Source: Candidatus Palauibacter rhopaloidicola (lineage in GTDB: Bacteria > Gemmatimonadota > Gemmatimonadetes > Palauibacterales > Palauibacteraceae). From it: DNA of 64,000 bases. The position numbers and the translations under genes are program-made. A model generated the notes under the pieces. It did not search any database and was not told where the DNA came from. It saw nothing but the letters and a program-made list of their open reading frames with translations. This document shows positions 40,832 through 50,477 of the stretch, piece by piece (the stretch's first letter is position 1; each line of letters opens with the position of its first letter). The stretch covers positions 62,001 to 126,000 of the forward strand of contig JAPPGH010000024.1 of assembly GCA_026914155.1 (NCBI GenBank). Direction: 5' to 3'.

Positions 40832-42793
40832 ATGCGCATGCGATCCGACGTCTTCCGGCGCGCCGGACGGTGGCTTCTGCTGCCGGCGCTCGTCCTGCCC
40901 GCGTCCCTTCCCGGCACAGCCTTCGCACAGGACGGCCCCTCGCTGACCGTGGAAGGGCCCGCCGTCGTCCTCACCGAGGTTCCCTTCTCCCTTACGCTGC
41001 ATACGGAGGACGGGGAGAACGCCCGCTATCGCGTGATATCCGCCGCGGGGCGCGAACTCGCCGCCGGCGCCCTGCCTCTCCGGTCGGAGACCCCGGTCAA
41101 CGGGCTGCGGGTCGCGGCCGGGGACCTCCCGTTGTCCGTGGAGATGGACTCGGATCAGGGACGGGCGACCGCAAGTGTGGATCCGCCGCGGTTTCCGGGC
41201 TGGATCAGCCTGCTGCCGCCGATCATCGCCATTGCCCTCGCGCTCATCTTCCGCCACGTCGTCGTATCGCTCTTCTTCGGAATCTGGCTGGGCGGGTTCT
41301 TCATCGCCGGCCTCGACCCGCTGGCGGGGCTCGGGCGGACCGTGGACACGTTCATCGTGCCCTCGCTCGCCGACACCGACAACGCGTCGATCCTCATGTT
41401 CTCCGCGCTGTTGAGCGGCATGGTGGGGGTGATGTCGCGCTCCGGGGGCACGCGCGGGATCGTCGAAGCTCTTCGGCCGCTGGCCACCACGCCGCGCCGC
41501 GCGCAGCTCGCCACCTTCTTCGCAGGCATCGGCATCTTCTTCGACGACTACGCGAACACCCTCATCGTCGGAAACACCTTCCGCCCCGTCACGGACAAGC
41601 TGAAGGTGTCGCGCGAAAAGCTGGCCTACGTCGTGGATTCGACGGCCGCCCCCGTCGCCACGATCGCCTTCGTTTCGACCTGGGTCGGCTTCGAGATCTC
41701 GCTGATCCGCGACGGACTTCGCATCGCCGCCGAGCAGACCTCAGACCCCGCGCTGGCCGGGGCGCTCGCCTCCACCAGCCCGTTCACCGTGTTCCTGAGC
41801 AGCATTCCGTACCTCTTCTATCCCATCCTTGCCCTGTTCATGGTGGCCGCGGTCATCGTGTCGCAGCGGGATTTCGGCCCCATGCACGGTGCGGAGATGC
41901 GGGCGCGCACCGGCGGCGGCGTCTTCCGGCCGGGCTCACAGCTCATGGTGAACTCGGAGGAGACGGGACTCGACGCGGCGGAGGGCGTGCCTCTGCGCTG
42001 GTACAACGCGGCGATCCCCGTGCTGACGGTGGTCGCGACGGTCCTCCTGGGGCTGTACTTCGACGGCCGCGGCGCCGTGGGGCCCGCCTCGCTCTGGGAC
42101 ACGTTCGGCGCGGCGGATCCGTTCAAGGCGATCCTGTGGGGCTCGCTCGCGGGCTGCCTGGTCGCGGTCGGGCTGGCCACGACGCAGCGCATCCTGTCGC
42201 TGAGCCAGGCGCTCGACGGTTGGCTCACCGGCATCCGGGCAATGACGATGGGGTTCGTGATCCTCACCCTGGCGTGGTCGCTCGGCGAGGTGACGAGTCA
42301 GCTCGCGACGGCGCAATACCTGACCCAGATCCTCGAGGGCAGCCTCGCACCGGAACTCGTCCCGGTCCTCACCTTCGTGACGGCCGCGGTCGTCAGCTTC
42401 TGCACCGGCACGTCATGGGCCACGATGACCATCCTGCTGCCGCTGGTGGTGCCGCTCGTCGTCGCCCTCGGCGGCGCAACCGGCTTCGAGGCCGGAGGCG
42501 GCGAGCTGCTCGTGAGTTCGATCAGTTCGGTCCTCGCCGGTTCCGTCTTCGGGGACCACTGCTCGCCCATCTCCGACACCACGGTGCTCAGCTCGATGGC
42601 GTCGGCGTGCGACCACATGGATCACGTGCGGACGCAACTCCCCTACGCGCTCGTCGTGGCGGTGGCCGCGATGCTGTTCGGCCACGTGGGGACGTCGTAC
42701 GGGCTGTCGCCCTGGATCGCCCACCTTCTGGGCATCGGCGTGGTCATCGTCGTGCTGCGCGTCCTGGGGAGGCCCGTTCCCGCGGGAACGTGA
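40832..42793 (+). CDS. Na+/H+ antiporter NhaC family
   Basis: FFDDYANTLIVGNTFRPVTDKLKVSREKLAYVVDSTAAPVA, FGDHCSPISDTTVLSSMASACDHMDHV; N-terminal signal/beta extension. Confidence 0.9.
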   Translation: MRMRSDVFRRAGRWLLLPALVLPASLPGTAFAQDGPSLTVEGPAVVLTEVPFSLTLHTEDGENARYRVISAAGRELAAGALPLRSETPVNGLRVAAGDLPLSVEMDSDQGRATASVDPPRFPGWISLLPPIIAIALALIFRHVVVSLFFGIWLGGFFIAGLDPLAGLGRTVDTFIVPSLADTDNASILMFSALLSGMVGVMSRSGGTRGIVEALRPLATTPRRAQLATFFAGIGIFFDDYANTLIVGNTFRPVTDKLKVSREKLAYVVDSTAAPVATIAFVSTWVGFEISLIRDGLRIAAEQTSDPALAGALASTSPFTVFLSSIPYLFYPILALFMVAAVIVSQRDFGPMHGAEMRARTGGGVFRPGSQLMVNSEETGLDAAEGVPLRWYNAAIPVLTVVATVLLGLYFDGRGAVGPASLWDTFGAADPFKAILWGSLAGCLVAVGLATTQRILSLSQALDGWLTGIRAMTMGFVILTLAWSLGEVTSQLATAQYLTQILEGSLAPELVPVLTFVTAAVVSFCTGTSWATMTILLPLVVPLVVALGGATGFEAGGGELLVSSISSVLAGSVFGDHCSPISDTTVLSSMASACDHMDHVRTQLPYALVVAVAAMLFGHVGTSYGLSPWIAHLLGIGVVIVVLRVLGRPVPAGT

Positions 42794-42809
42794 CCGCGCC
42801 CCCGTCGCC

Positions 42810-42861
42810 CGTCTGCCGGGGTCGTCTGCCGGGGCCGTCTGCCGGCGCCGTCTGCCGGCGC
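42810..42861. repeat. Four tandem 13-bp units downstream of nhaC
   Basis: cgtctgccggggt / cgtctgccggggc / cgtctgccggcgc / cgtctgccggcgc. Confidence 0.92.
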
Positions 42862-42887
42862 CGTGCGTGATTTTCGTGACACGGAAG

Positions 42888-42903
42888 TGAGAATCGATTA
42901 TCA
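42888..42903. promoter_or_regulatory. Fur/Zur-like inverted repeat upstream of the MerC-like gene
   Basis: TGAGAAT-CG-ATTATCA (6/7 arm match to TGATAAT...ATTATCA). Confidence 0.5.
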
Positions 42904-42957
42904 TCTCGCTTCGGCGTTTACGCTCTGCTCTCTTCGCCCCGGCGTCGACTCGATATC

Positions 42958-43392
42958 ATGAAAACCCCTTTTGCAACCGTCCCGCCCAGCGGGTACCTGG
43001 TTTCCGGATCGCGCCTGGCGGCGTGCGCCGCGGCCTGGTGTAGCGTGCACTGTGCGCTCACGCCGCTCCTCGTCGCCGTGGCGCCCGCGCTCGCGCTCTC
43101 CGAAGGGGTGGAACGAGGGTTCCTGGTCGGGACCGTCGTCCTCGGCGCGGCCATGCTCCTGCTGGGCCCGGCCGGCAGGAACGCGGCCGTACGCCTCGTC
43201 TTTGCGGGCGGGGCCGCGTTCTGGGCCGCCTCCCTCGCCGGTTGGCTCGAGCCGCTGCCCGAGACAGCGACGTCGACCGCCGGCAGCCTGGTCCTCGCGG
43301 GCGCGCTTCTGCGGGGCGCCCGTATCTGCCAGGCGGACGCGAGCGAGTGCGCGGTGTGCGACGAAGACGAGCCCGCGAACCCACGAGGCTGA
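42958..43392 (+). CDS. MerC-domain membrane protein
   Basis: Four TM segments; CAAAWCSVHCALTPLLVAVAPAL; Cys-rich tail CQADASECAVCDEDE. Confidence 0.75.
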   Translation: MKTPFATVPPSGYLVSGSRLAACAAAWCSVHCALTPLLVAVAPALALSEGVERGFLVGTVVLGAAMLLLGPAGRNAAVRLVFAGGAAFWAASLAGWLEPLPETATSTAGSLVLAGALLRGARICQADASECAVCDEDEPANPRG

Positions 43393-43414
43393 AGCCGCGC
43401 CCCATCCCCGCTGG

Positions 43415-43453
43415 CGCTGTGTTCCGACGCCGTGTTCCGACGCTGTGTTCCGA
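43415..43453. repeat. Three tandem 13-bp units between convergent merC-like and tadA genes
   Basis: cgctgtgttccga / cgccgtgttccga / cgctgtgttccga. Confidence 0.92.
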
Positions 43454-43455
43454 CG

Positions 43456-43923
43456 CTAGCGACGCTGCCGGAAGAAGTTTCGCAGGAGGCGCGCGGATTC
43501 GTCGGCGAGCACGCCGGACACGAGTTCCACCCGGTGGTTCAGCCGCGGGTCGCAGACCAGGTTCTCGAGCGACCCGCACATTCCGGCCTTCGGGTCCGCG
43601 GCCCCGAACACCACCGTGCTGACGCGCGCGAGGACGGCGGCGCCGGCGCACATCGCGCACGGCTCGAGCGTCGCGTACAGGGTGTGTCCCTCCAGGCGCC
43701 AGTCCCCAAGGCGAGCGGCGGCGGCGCGCAACGCCAGAACCTCCGCGTGGGCCGTAGGGTCGGCGTCGGCGCGCGTACGGTTGTGCGCTTCCGCGACGAT
43801 CTCGCCCGCCGGGTCCGTGACCAGGGCGGCGACGGGCACCTCGCCGCGCTCGCCCCCGAGGGCCGCGAGTTCGAGTGCCCGCCGCATCGGCGCCTCGTGC
43901 TCGGCCGGCCACGTTCCGTTCAC
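43456..43923 (-). CDS. tadA: tRNA-specific adenosine deaminase
   Basis: DPTAHAEVLALRAAAARLGDWRLEGHTLYATLEPCAMCAGAAVLARV; GTG start overlapping the gltX stop. Confidence 0.93.
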   Translation of the reverse strand: MNGTWPAEHEAPMRRALELAALGGERGEVPVAALVTDPAGEIVAEAHNRTRADADPTAHAEVLALRAAAARLGDWRLEGHTLYATLEPCAMCAGAAVLARVSTVVFGAADPKAGMCGSLENLVCDPRLNHRVELVSGVLADESARLLRNFFRQRR

Positions 43924-45395
43924 GCCGTGGCCAACCGGGCTTCGAGGAAGCGGACCGCCGCGCCGATCCGGGCCAGGGCCCGCTCCCGCCCCATCGCCTC
44001 GAGCACCTCGAAGATCCCCGGGCTCACGGCCTGGCCCATGAGGGCGACGCGGAGGGGGTTGATGATCCGCCCCGCGCCGACCTCGAGTTCCGCCGCGAGA
44101 CCCCGCACCTCGGACTCCAGCGTCTCCACGTCGCGGAAGACCGCCTCGCCGGCGAGACGCTCCGCCAGGCGCCGCAGGTGGAGCGCCGTCTCTGCCGGCC
44201 GCTTCCAGAAACGCTTCACCGCACCTTCGTCGTAGCGGACGCTCGCCGCGAAGAAGGGAGACACCTGCCGCGCGAGCGTGGGAAGCGTCCGCGGCCGCCC
44301 CTTCACCAGATCGATGATGCGCGCCAGACGCTCCGGCGAGCTTTCGAGTCCGGGATGGCTCCCGGACAGCTCCCCGCCCTCCTCCCGCGCCTCCCGGCCG
44401 AGAATCTCGACGACCGCGACAGCCAAGTCGGCCGCCGGAGCGTCGGCGATGTGGCGCCCGTTCAACCAGCCGAGCTTCTCGAGGTCGAACACCGCGCTCT
44501 TCTTCAGCACGCGACTGATGGAAAACGCCTCGACCAGGCCTCCGACGTCGAACACTTCGCGGTCGTCCCCCGGAGACCAGCCGAGGAGCGCAAGGAAGTT
44601 CACCATCCCCGCGGGCAGGTAACCGCCGTCGCGATAGGCGAGGACCGAGAGCGCGCCGTGGCGCTTCGAGAGTCGCTTGCCGTCCGGCCCGAGGATCAGC
44701 GGCACGTGCCCGAAGCCGGGGAGCGGCCGGCCGAGGGCCCGGTAGAGGAGGATCTGCTTCGGGGTGTTCGAGAGGTGGTCGTCCCCTCGGATCACGTGCG
44801 TAATCCCGGCCTCCGCATCGTCGGAGACCACGGCGAGATTGTAGACGGGCGTGCCGTCGGAGCGCAGGACGATGAAGTCGTCGATCGATCCGGCGGGGAA
44901 GGACATCGGCCCGTGGATCATGTCCTCCCACTCGATCGCCTCCTCCGGCACCCGAACGCGGAGCGCGAACGGCTCCCCCGCGTCGGCCCGCGCCCGCGAC
45001 ACGGCGGGGTCCAGCCGGCCGCAGCGACCATCGTACCCGTATCCCGACCCGGCCCGCTTCGCCTCCTCGCGTCGCGCCGCGAGTTCCTCGGCCGTGCAGA
45101 AGCAGCGGTAGGCGGCGCCCCGATCGAGCAGGTACAGGGCATCGCGCCGGTGGCGCTCGACGCCATCCGCCTGGAACACCGGCCCCTCGTCCAGGTCCAG
45201 CCCCAGCCATGCGAGTCCTTCCAGGATGGCCCGCGTGTGCTCGGGGCGGGAACGCGCCCGGTCCGTATCCTCCACGCGCAGGAGAAACGTCCCGCCCGCG
45301 CGCCGGGCATACATCCAGTTGAACAACGCCGTGCGCGCGCCGCCCACGTGCAGGAAACCGGTGGGACTGGGGGCGAACCGCACCCGTACCGTCAA
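43920..45395 (-). CDS. gltX: Glutamate--tRNA ligase
   Basis: VRVRFAPSPTGFLHVGGARTALFNWMYAR, KRLSKRHG; TTG start tentative. Confidence 0.95.
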   Translation of the reverse strand: MTVRVRFAPSPTGFLHVGGARTALFNWMYARRAGGTFLLRVEDTDRARSRPEHTRAILEGLAWLGLDLDEGPVFQADGVERHRRDALYLLDRGAAYRCFCTAEELAARREEAKRAGSGYGYDGRCGRLDPAVSRARADAGEPFALRVRVPEEAIEWEDMIHGPMSFPAGSIDDFIVLRSDGTPVYNLAVVSDDAEAGITHVIRGDDHLSNTPKQILLYRALGRPLPGFGHVPLILGPDGKRLSKRHGALSVLAYRDGGYLPAGMVNFLALLGWSPGDDREVFDVGGLVEAFSISRVLKKSAVFDLEKLGWLNGRHIADAPAADLAVAVVEILGREAREEGGELSGSHPGLESSPERLARIIDLVKGRPRTLPTLARQVSPFFAASVRYDEGAVKRFWKRPAETALHLRRLAERLAGEAVFRDVETLESEVRGLAAELEVGAGRIINPLRVALMGQAVSPGIFEVLEAMGRERALARIGAAVRFLEARLATA

Positions 45396-45514
45396 TCTGC
45401 GCTCCTCTTCCCCGGGGAAACCGCCGAACTCCGCGCGCCCGCACGCCGAAGCCCCGGCAGGCCGTGGCAATAGCTCCGCTGCGATCGTTCCATCTTGGAT
45501 GGACGACCGATAGG

Positions 45515-46813
45515 ATGCCACGCATGAGCCCTGGATCCGCTTTCGTCCTCCCCGGCCTGCGCAGTCCGTTCGCGAAGATCGACCGCGAACTCTCGCGCCT
45601 GGACGGTCTCGCGCTCTCCGCTCCGGTGATCCAGCAGACGGTGGCGGGGGACGGGGGCCCGGGCCGGGACGGGGCGGGCCGGATCGACCTCTTCCTGTGG
45701 GGCGCGGTCATCCCCTCGCTCACGGTGAGCAACTGGGGCCGGGAAGTCTGGTTCGACGCGGGACTCGACGCGAGCGTCCCCGCCCAGGGCATCGTCCAGG
45801 CGTGCGCCACGTCGATCGCCGCCGCGACCCACGGCGCGGGCCAGGTGGCCGCGGGACGGGCGGACCTCGTGCTCTGCGGCGGCGTGGAGTCGATGAGCCA
45901 CACGCAGATCGGACTCTCGCCGGGACTCAGCCGGACGATCCGGCGCGCGGGGAGCGCGGGCAGCCCGCCGCGCATGGTGCGGACGCTGGCGGGGATTCGC
46001 CCCCGCGACCTCCGCATCTCGGCCCCGGCCGTGAAGGAGCGCACGACGGGGAAGACGATGGGACGACACGCCGAGGAGATGGCCCGTGAATGGGACGTCT
46101 CGCGCGAGGCCCAGGACCGTTTTGCGCTCGCGAGTCACGAGGGCGCCACCCGGGACGAGGGGGCGTTCTTCCGACCGCTGCTCGTCACGCCCGGTACCTT
46201 CCCGGTCGACCGCGATACCCTCCCGCGCCCCGGCACGTCGCTGGAGAAGCTCGCCGCCCTCCGAGCCGCCTTCTCCCGCTCCGGAGGGACGCTCACGGCG
46301 GGGAACTCGACCCCGCTCACGGACGGGGCCGCCGCGTGCTGGGTCGCGTCCGAGGCCGGGCTCTCTCTGCTCCCCGACTCCCTCCCCCGGGCGCGCCTCC
46401 TCGACTGGCGGCAGGCCGCGATCGATCCGGACCGGGAGGGGCTCCTCATCGCCCCGGCCCTCGCGATCGCCGAACTGCTGCATCGCCACGGGCTGGCGCT
46501 CGATGACATCGGGCTGTGGGAGTTCCACGAGGCGTTCGCGGCGCAGGTCCTGTGCACGGTCGCGGCCCTCGAAGACTCCGGGTGGCTCGCCGCGCGCTCC
46601 CCCGTGAAGGACGGCCTCGGCTCCTTCCCGCGCGACCGGATCAACCCCAACGGCGGCAGCGTCGCGCTCGGACACCCGTTCGGCGCCACCGGAGCGCGCA
46701 TCCTCTCCCAGACGGTGCTCGAACTCGCCGACCGGCCGGCCGGCACGAGGGCCATCGTCAGCGTGTGCGCCGCAGGCGGCCTCGGCCACGTGGCGCTCCT
46801 CGAGGCTTGCTAG
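45515..46813 (+). CDS. Thiolase family protein (acetyl-CoA acetyltransferase)
   Basis: VQACATSIAAATHGAGQVAAGRADLVLCGGVESMS, NPNGGSVALGHPFGATGARI. Confidence 0.93.
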   Translation: MPRMSPGSAFVLPGLRSPFAKIDRELSRLDGLALSAPVIQQTVAGDGGPGRDGAGRIDLFLWGAVIPSLTVSNWGREVWFDAGLDASVPAQGIVQACATSIAAATHGAGQVAAGRADLVLCGGVESMSHTQIGLSPGLSRTIRRAGSAGSPPRMVRTLAGIRPRDLRISAPAVKERTTGKTMGRHAEEMAREWDVSREAQDRFALASHEGATRDEGAFFRPLLVTPGTFPVDRDTLPRPGTSLEKLAALRAAFSRSGGTLTAGNSTPLTDGAAACWVASEAGLSLLPDSLPRARLLDWRQAAIDPDREGLLIAPALAIAELLHRHGLALDDIGLWEFHEAFAAQVLCTVAALEDSGWLAARSPVKDGLGSFPRDRINPNGGSVALGHPFGATGARILSQTVLELADRPAGTRAIVSVCAAGGLGHVALLEAC

Positions 46814-46842
46814 GGGGCATCGTCGGAACTCCCTGTAAGACG

Positions 46843-46879
46843 TTAAGCCAATTCAAAATCGAATTTTCAATTGGCTTAA
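46843..46879. repeat. AT-rich 37-bp near-perfect palindrome overlapping the ctaA stop
   Basis: TTAAGCCAATTCAAAAT-CGA-ATTTTCAATTGGCTTAA; 16/17 bp stem. Confidence 0.9.
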
Positions 46880-48015
46880 GCCGATGCAGGGGTATCGGAA
46901 CTGCCATGACGGATCGGGATTTCACGTCGTTGCCCCGGCGGTTGCAGCTGTCCCACCCGTGCCCGGCGGTGGAGTTCGAAGGTTAGGCCCAGGAGCGCGG
47001 TGAAGAGGACGAGCGCGTTCGCCTGGTGGAGCGCCGCCAGGGAGATGGGGACGAAGAGCAGCAGCGTCGCGACCCCCAGCGCGGCCTGCACCCATGCCGC
47101 CGCGAAGCCCGCGTGCGCCCACGTTCTCGCCGACCCCGGGGCGCGCCGAGCGCAGGCCCACCAGAGCGTCGTGACGCCCGCGAGCAGGACGATGGCGAGG
47201 ATGCGGTGGTTGAACTGCGCCGTCGTCCGGTCCTCGAAGGGGCTCAGCCACCAGGGGCTCGCCCCGAAGAGATCGGGCGGGATCCAGCCGTTCCCCATCC
47301 TCGGGAACGTGTTGTAGATGAGCCCCGCGTCCAGGCCCGCCACGAAGCCGCCCGAGAGCAGGGTGAGCGCGGCGAGGCCGAGCACGACCGCGGACCCGCG
47401 TCGAAGGCTGGCGCCCGGCGCGGCCTCCGGGTCGCCCTTCCCCGCCCCCGGGCGCAGCAGCGAGAGCGCGGTCCAGAGCGTGAGGGCGTAGACGAGCACG
47501 GCGAGCGCGAGGTGCGCGGTCAGACGGTACGGGCTCACGCGGGGGATGTCGACGAGCCCGCTCCGCACCATCCACCAGCCGAGCAGCCCCTGCGCGCCGC
47601 CCAGTGCGAAGAGGAGCAGGAGGCGGGGGATGAGGGATCGGGGAATCATCCGCCGCAGGAGGAAGACCGCGAAGGGGATGATGAAGACGAGGCCGATCAC
47701 GCGCCCCAGGAGCCGGTGCGCGTACTCGAACCAGAAGATGCGCTTGAACTCGGCCAGCGACATCCCCCGGTTCACGAGCCGGTATTCCGGCGAATCGCGA
47801 TAGGCGGCGAACTCGCGCTCCCAGCCCTCGGCGCTCAGCGGAGGAACGACGCCGCTCACCGGCTCCCAGTCGACCATGGAGAGGCCCGATCCGGTCAGGC
47901 GGGTCACGCCGCCGACGACGAGCGTTGCCGCGACGAGCGCGCAGCCGACCAGGAGCCAGGCCGCGATGATCCGCGCGTGGCGCGGCGATCCGCTCTGGAG
48001 AGGAGGCGATGGCAT
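46876..48015 (-). CDS. ctaA: Heme A synthase (COX15/CtaA family)
   Basis: GGVTRLTGSGLSMVDWEPVSGVVPPL, EYAHRLLGRVIGLVF, QFNHRILAIVLL. Confidence 0.93.
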   Translation of the reverse strand: MPSPPLQSGSPRHARIIAAWLLVGCALVAATLVVGGVTRLTGSGLSMVDWEPVSGVVPPLSAEGWEREFAAYRDSPEYRLVNRGMSLAEFKRIFWFEYAHRLLGRVIGLVFIIPFAVFLLRRMIPRSLIPRLLLLFALGGAQGLLGWWMVRSGLVDIPRVSPYRLTAHLALAVLVYALTLWTALSLLRPGAGKGDPEAAPGASLRRGSAVVLGLAALTLLSGGFVAGLDAGLIYNTFPRMGNGWIPPDLFGASPWWLSPFEDRTTAQFNHRILAIVLLAGVTTLWWACARRAPGSARTWAHAGFAAAWVQAALGVATLLLFVPISLAALHQANALVLFTALLGLTFELHRRARVGQLQPPGQRREIPIRHGSSDTPASA

Positions 48016-48127
48016 GAGGGGTTCCGGGGTGCGTTTGCGCCGGTTTCGTGACCCGTGCGAACTTCGGTCGCTCCCGGAGTCGCCGGGGCGCGGAAGATAG
48101 ACGGGGACGGTGGAGAGGCCAAGCGCG

Positions 48128-49882
48128 ATGTCGGACTCCGGAGCACGCATTTCCATGTTCGCCCTCCAGCGGCTCGCCCCGAGATTGCGGGCCCACCGGG
48201 CGGCGCTCGTGGGGGCCGGGATCTGCCTCCTCCTGAGCACCGCGATCGGGCTCGCCTTCCCCCTCATCGTCCGCTACCTGATGGACGCGGCCTTCGGTGA
48301 GGGCGACCCCGCCCTGCTGGGCACGATCGCGCTCGGACTGCTGGGGCTCTTCGCGCTCCAGGGCGTGTTCAACTTCGGAGAGACCTACTGGCTGGGGGCG
48401 ACGGGCGAGCGGGTCGTGACGCAGCTGCGCGGCGAACTCTTCTCCAGGCTGGTGGGGCTCTCCCCCGGCTTCCACGCGGGCCGCACCAGCGGCGAACTCA
48501 CCTCGAGGCTGGCCTCCGACTGCTCGACGCTCCAGCAGATCATGGGGCACCAGATCGCCGAACTCGTGCGGCAGGTGCTCTTCCTCACCGGCGCGGTGAT
48601 TCTGCTCACGCTGCTTCACTGGCAACTGATGCTGACGACGCTGACCGTGGCCCCCGTGGTCGTCCTCGCGGGCTTTGCCCTCGGCCGTCTCCTGCGGCGG
48701 CGGAGCACCGAGGTGCAGGACCGTCTCGCCGCCGCGCACGCGGTTGCGGACGAGGCCTTCGGCCAGATCGAAGTTGTGCAGGGGTTCGTGCGGGAGGAGT
48801 GGGAGGCGGCCCGCTACCGGGCCGGCATCGCCGCGGCGCTCGAGGCGGCGCTCTCGCGGGCGGTGGTTCGGGCGGTCCTCTTCGGCGTGCTCACGGTCGT
48901 CGCCTTCGGCGGCATCGTGGCCGTCCTGTGGCAGGGCGGGCGGCTCGTGCTCGCGGCGCAGATCACGGCGGGACAACTCGTGTCGTTCCTCCTCTACGCC
49001 TTCTCCGTCGCGGCGGCCATCATGGCGCTCGCTTCCCTCTGGGGCAGCTACCAGGAGGCGCAGGGCGCCGCGCGCCGCGTGTTCGACCTCCTCGACCGCG
49101 ACAGCGAGATCGTGGACCCGGAAACCCCGGAATCGCTCGCGGGCGCGGGACCGCCGGAGATCGCCTTCGAGGGCGTCTCGTTCCGCTACGGCGAAGACGA
49201 ACCGTGGGCCCTGGAAGGGATCGAGGCGACGATCGCCCCCGGCGAGGTCGTCGCCCTCGTAGGGCCGAGCGGCGCCGGGAAGACGACCTTCGCGTCCCTC
49301 ATCCCGCGCTTCTGGGATCCGACCGAGGGGAGCGTGCGCGTGCGCGGGACCGACGTACGGGCCTGCGGCGTCGCCGACCTGAGATCGCGGATCGGCATCG
49401 TGCCGCAGGACCACCCGCTCTTCGCCGGCACGATCGGGGAGAACATCGCCTACGGGCGGCCGGACGCGGATCATCCGGCGATCGAGGCAGCGGCGGAGGC
49501 GGCGCACGCCCGCGAGTTCATCGAGCGGCTGCCGGAAGGCTACGACACGCGGGTCGGCGAGCGCGGGGTCCGGCTCTCCGGCGGACAGCGTCAGCGGATC
49601 GCGATCGCCCGCGTCCTCCTCAAGGAGCCCGAGATCCTCATCCTGGACGAGGCGACGAGCGGCCTGGACGCCGAAAGCGAGGCGCTGGTCGAGGAAGCGC
49701 TACAGCTCGCCTCCGCCGGGCGGACCACCGTCATCATCGCCCACCGCCTGCGCACGGTGCGGCGCGCCCACCGGCTCTTCGTCCTCGATCGGGGGCGCCT
49801 CGTCGACAGCGGCCCGCACGACGCCCTCATCGATCGCTGCGAACTCTACGCCCGCCTCTACGAGGGCCAGCAGCTCGCCTGA
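48128..49882 (+). CDS. ABC exporter, fused permease/ATPase (MsbA/LmrA-like)
   Basis: VALVGPSGAGKTTFASLIPRF, VRLSGGQRQRIAIARVLLKEPEILILDEATSGLDAESE. Confidence 0.94.
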   Translation: MSDSGARISMFALQRLAPRLRAHRAALVGAGICLLLSTAIGLAFPLIVRYLMDAAFGEGDPALLGTIALGLLGLFALQGVFNFGETYWLGATGERVVTQLRGELFSRLVGLSPGFHAGRTSGELTSRLASDCSTLQQIMGHQIAELVRQVLFLTGAVILLTLLHWQLMLTTLTVAPVVVLAGFALGRLLRRRSTEVQDRLAAAHAVADEAFGQIEVVQGFVREEWEAARYRAGIAAALEAALSRAVVRAVLFGVLTVVAFGGIVAVLWQGGRLVLAAQITAGQLVSFLLYAFSVAAAIMALASLWGSYQEAQGAARRVFDLLDRDSEIVDPETPESLAGAGPPEIAFEGVSFRYGEDEPWALEGIEATIAPGEVVALVGPSGAGKTTFASLIPRFWDPTEGSVRVRGTDVRACGVADLRSRIGIVPQDHPLFAGTIGENIAYGRPDADHPAIEAAAEAAHAREFIERLPEGYDTRVGERGVRLSGGQRQRIAIARVLLKEPEILILDEATSGLDAESEALVEEALQLASAGRTTVIIAHRLRTVRRAHRLFVLDRGRLVDSGPHDALIDRCELYARLYEGQQLA

Positions 49883-49904
49883 GGCTGTGGTACGGCCGGG
49901 GCCG

Positions 49905-50477
49905 TCAGGGTAGGAGGGCTTCGATCTCCGCCGTCAGGGATGCGGCGGTCTGGGGGCCGAGGAGTTCCTTTCGGATCCATCCCTCCCGATCCACCATCAC
50001 CGTGGTCGGAAACCCCACGGCTCCGAAGGTGGCGACGGCGTCATCCATCCCCAGCATCCAATTGGGGTATTCGACGCCGAAGTCCTCGAGGAAGTCACGG
50101 ATCTCATCGACGTCGCCGGAATCGACGGCGAGTCCCAGGATGACGACGGGTCGGTTGGCGTAGATGCGGGCCAACTCCACGAGTTCCGGCAGCTCGTCGC
50201 GGCAGGGGAGGCACCAGGTGCCCCACAGATTCGCGACGACCACGTTGCCTCGCAGGTCATCAAAGGTTGCCTCGCCCCCTTCCAGGGTGGGGAACACGTC
50301 GCCGGGCGCGGGCTTCGCCCCCGAGGGCACCCCATCCGGGGCGCCGCTCGCGGCCGGGTCGCGATCCGCCGCGCCGCCGGCCGCTTCGGACGCATCGTCG
50401 CCCGTGGCGCACCCGAGCCCGATCAGCGCCACGAGGGCTACGACACTCCGCACGCCCATCATCCGGTCAGCCCGCAT
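49905..50477 (-). CDS. TlpA-like thioredoxin-fold lipoprotein
   Basis: Lipobox ALIGLGC; NLWGTWCLPCRDELPEL (CxxC). Confidence 0.9.
   Translation of the reverse strand: MRADRMMGVRSVVALVALIGLGCATGDDASEAAGGAADRDPAASGAPDGVPSGAKPAPGDVFPTLEGGEATFDDLRGNVVVANLWGTWCLPCRDELPELVELARIYANRPVVILGLAVDSGDVDEIRDFLEDFGVEYPNWMLGMDDAVATFGAVGFPTTVMVDREGWIRKELLGPQTAASLTAEIEALLP

Noticed and set aside
43456-46044. 862-aa ORF ending in TadA
   Set aside because: Only the last about 155 aa is TadA; the rest is open frame antisense or alternative to gltX and thiolase, not a fusion.
46843-46879. XerCD dif site
   Set aside because: Arms are 17 bp with a 3-bp centre and do not resemble the 11-6-11 dif organisation.
46922-49507. 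861-aa minus-strand ORF across ctaA and the ABC exporter
   Set aside because: Spurious frame overlapping two well-supported genes.
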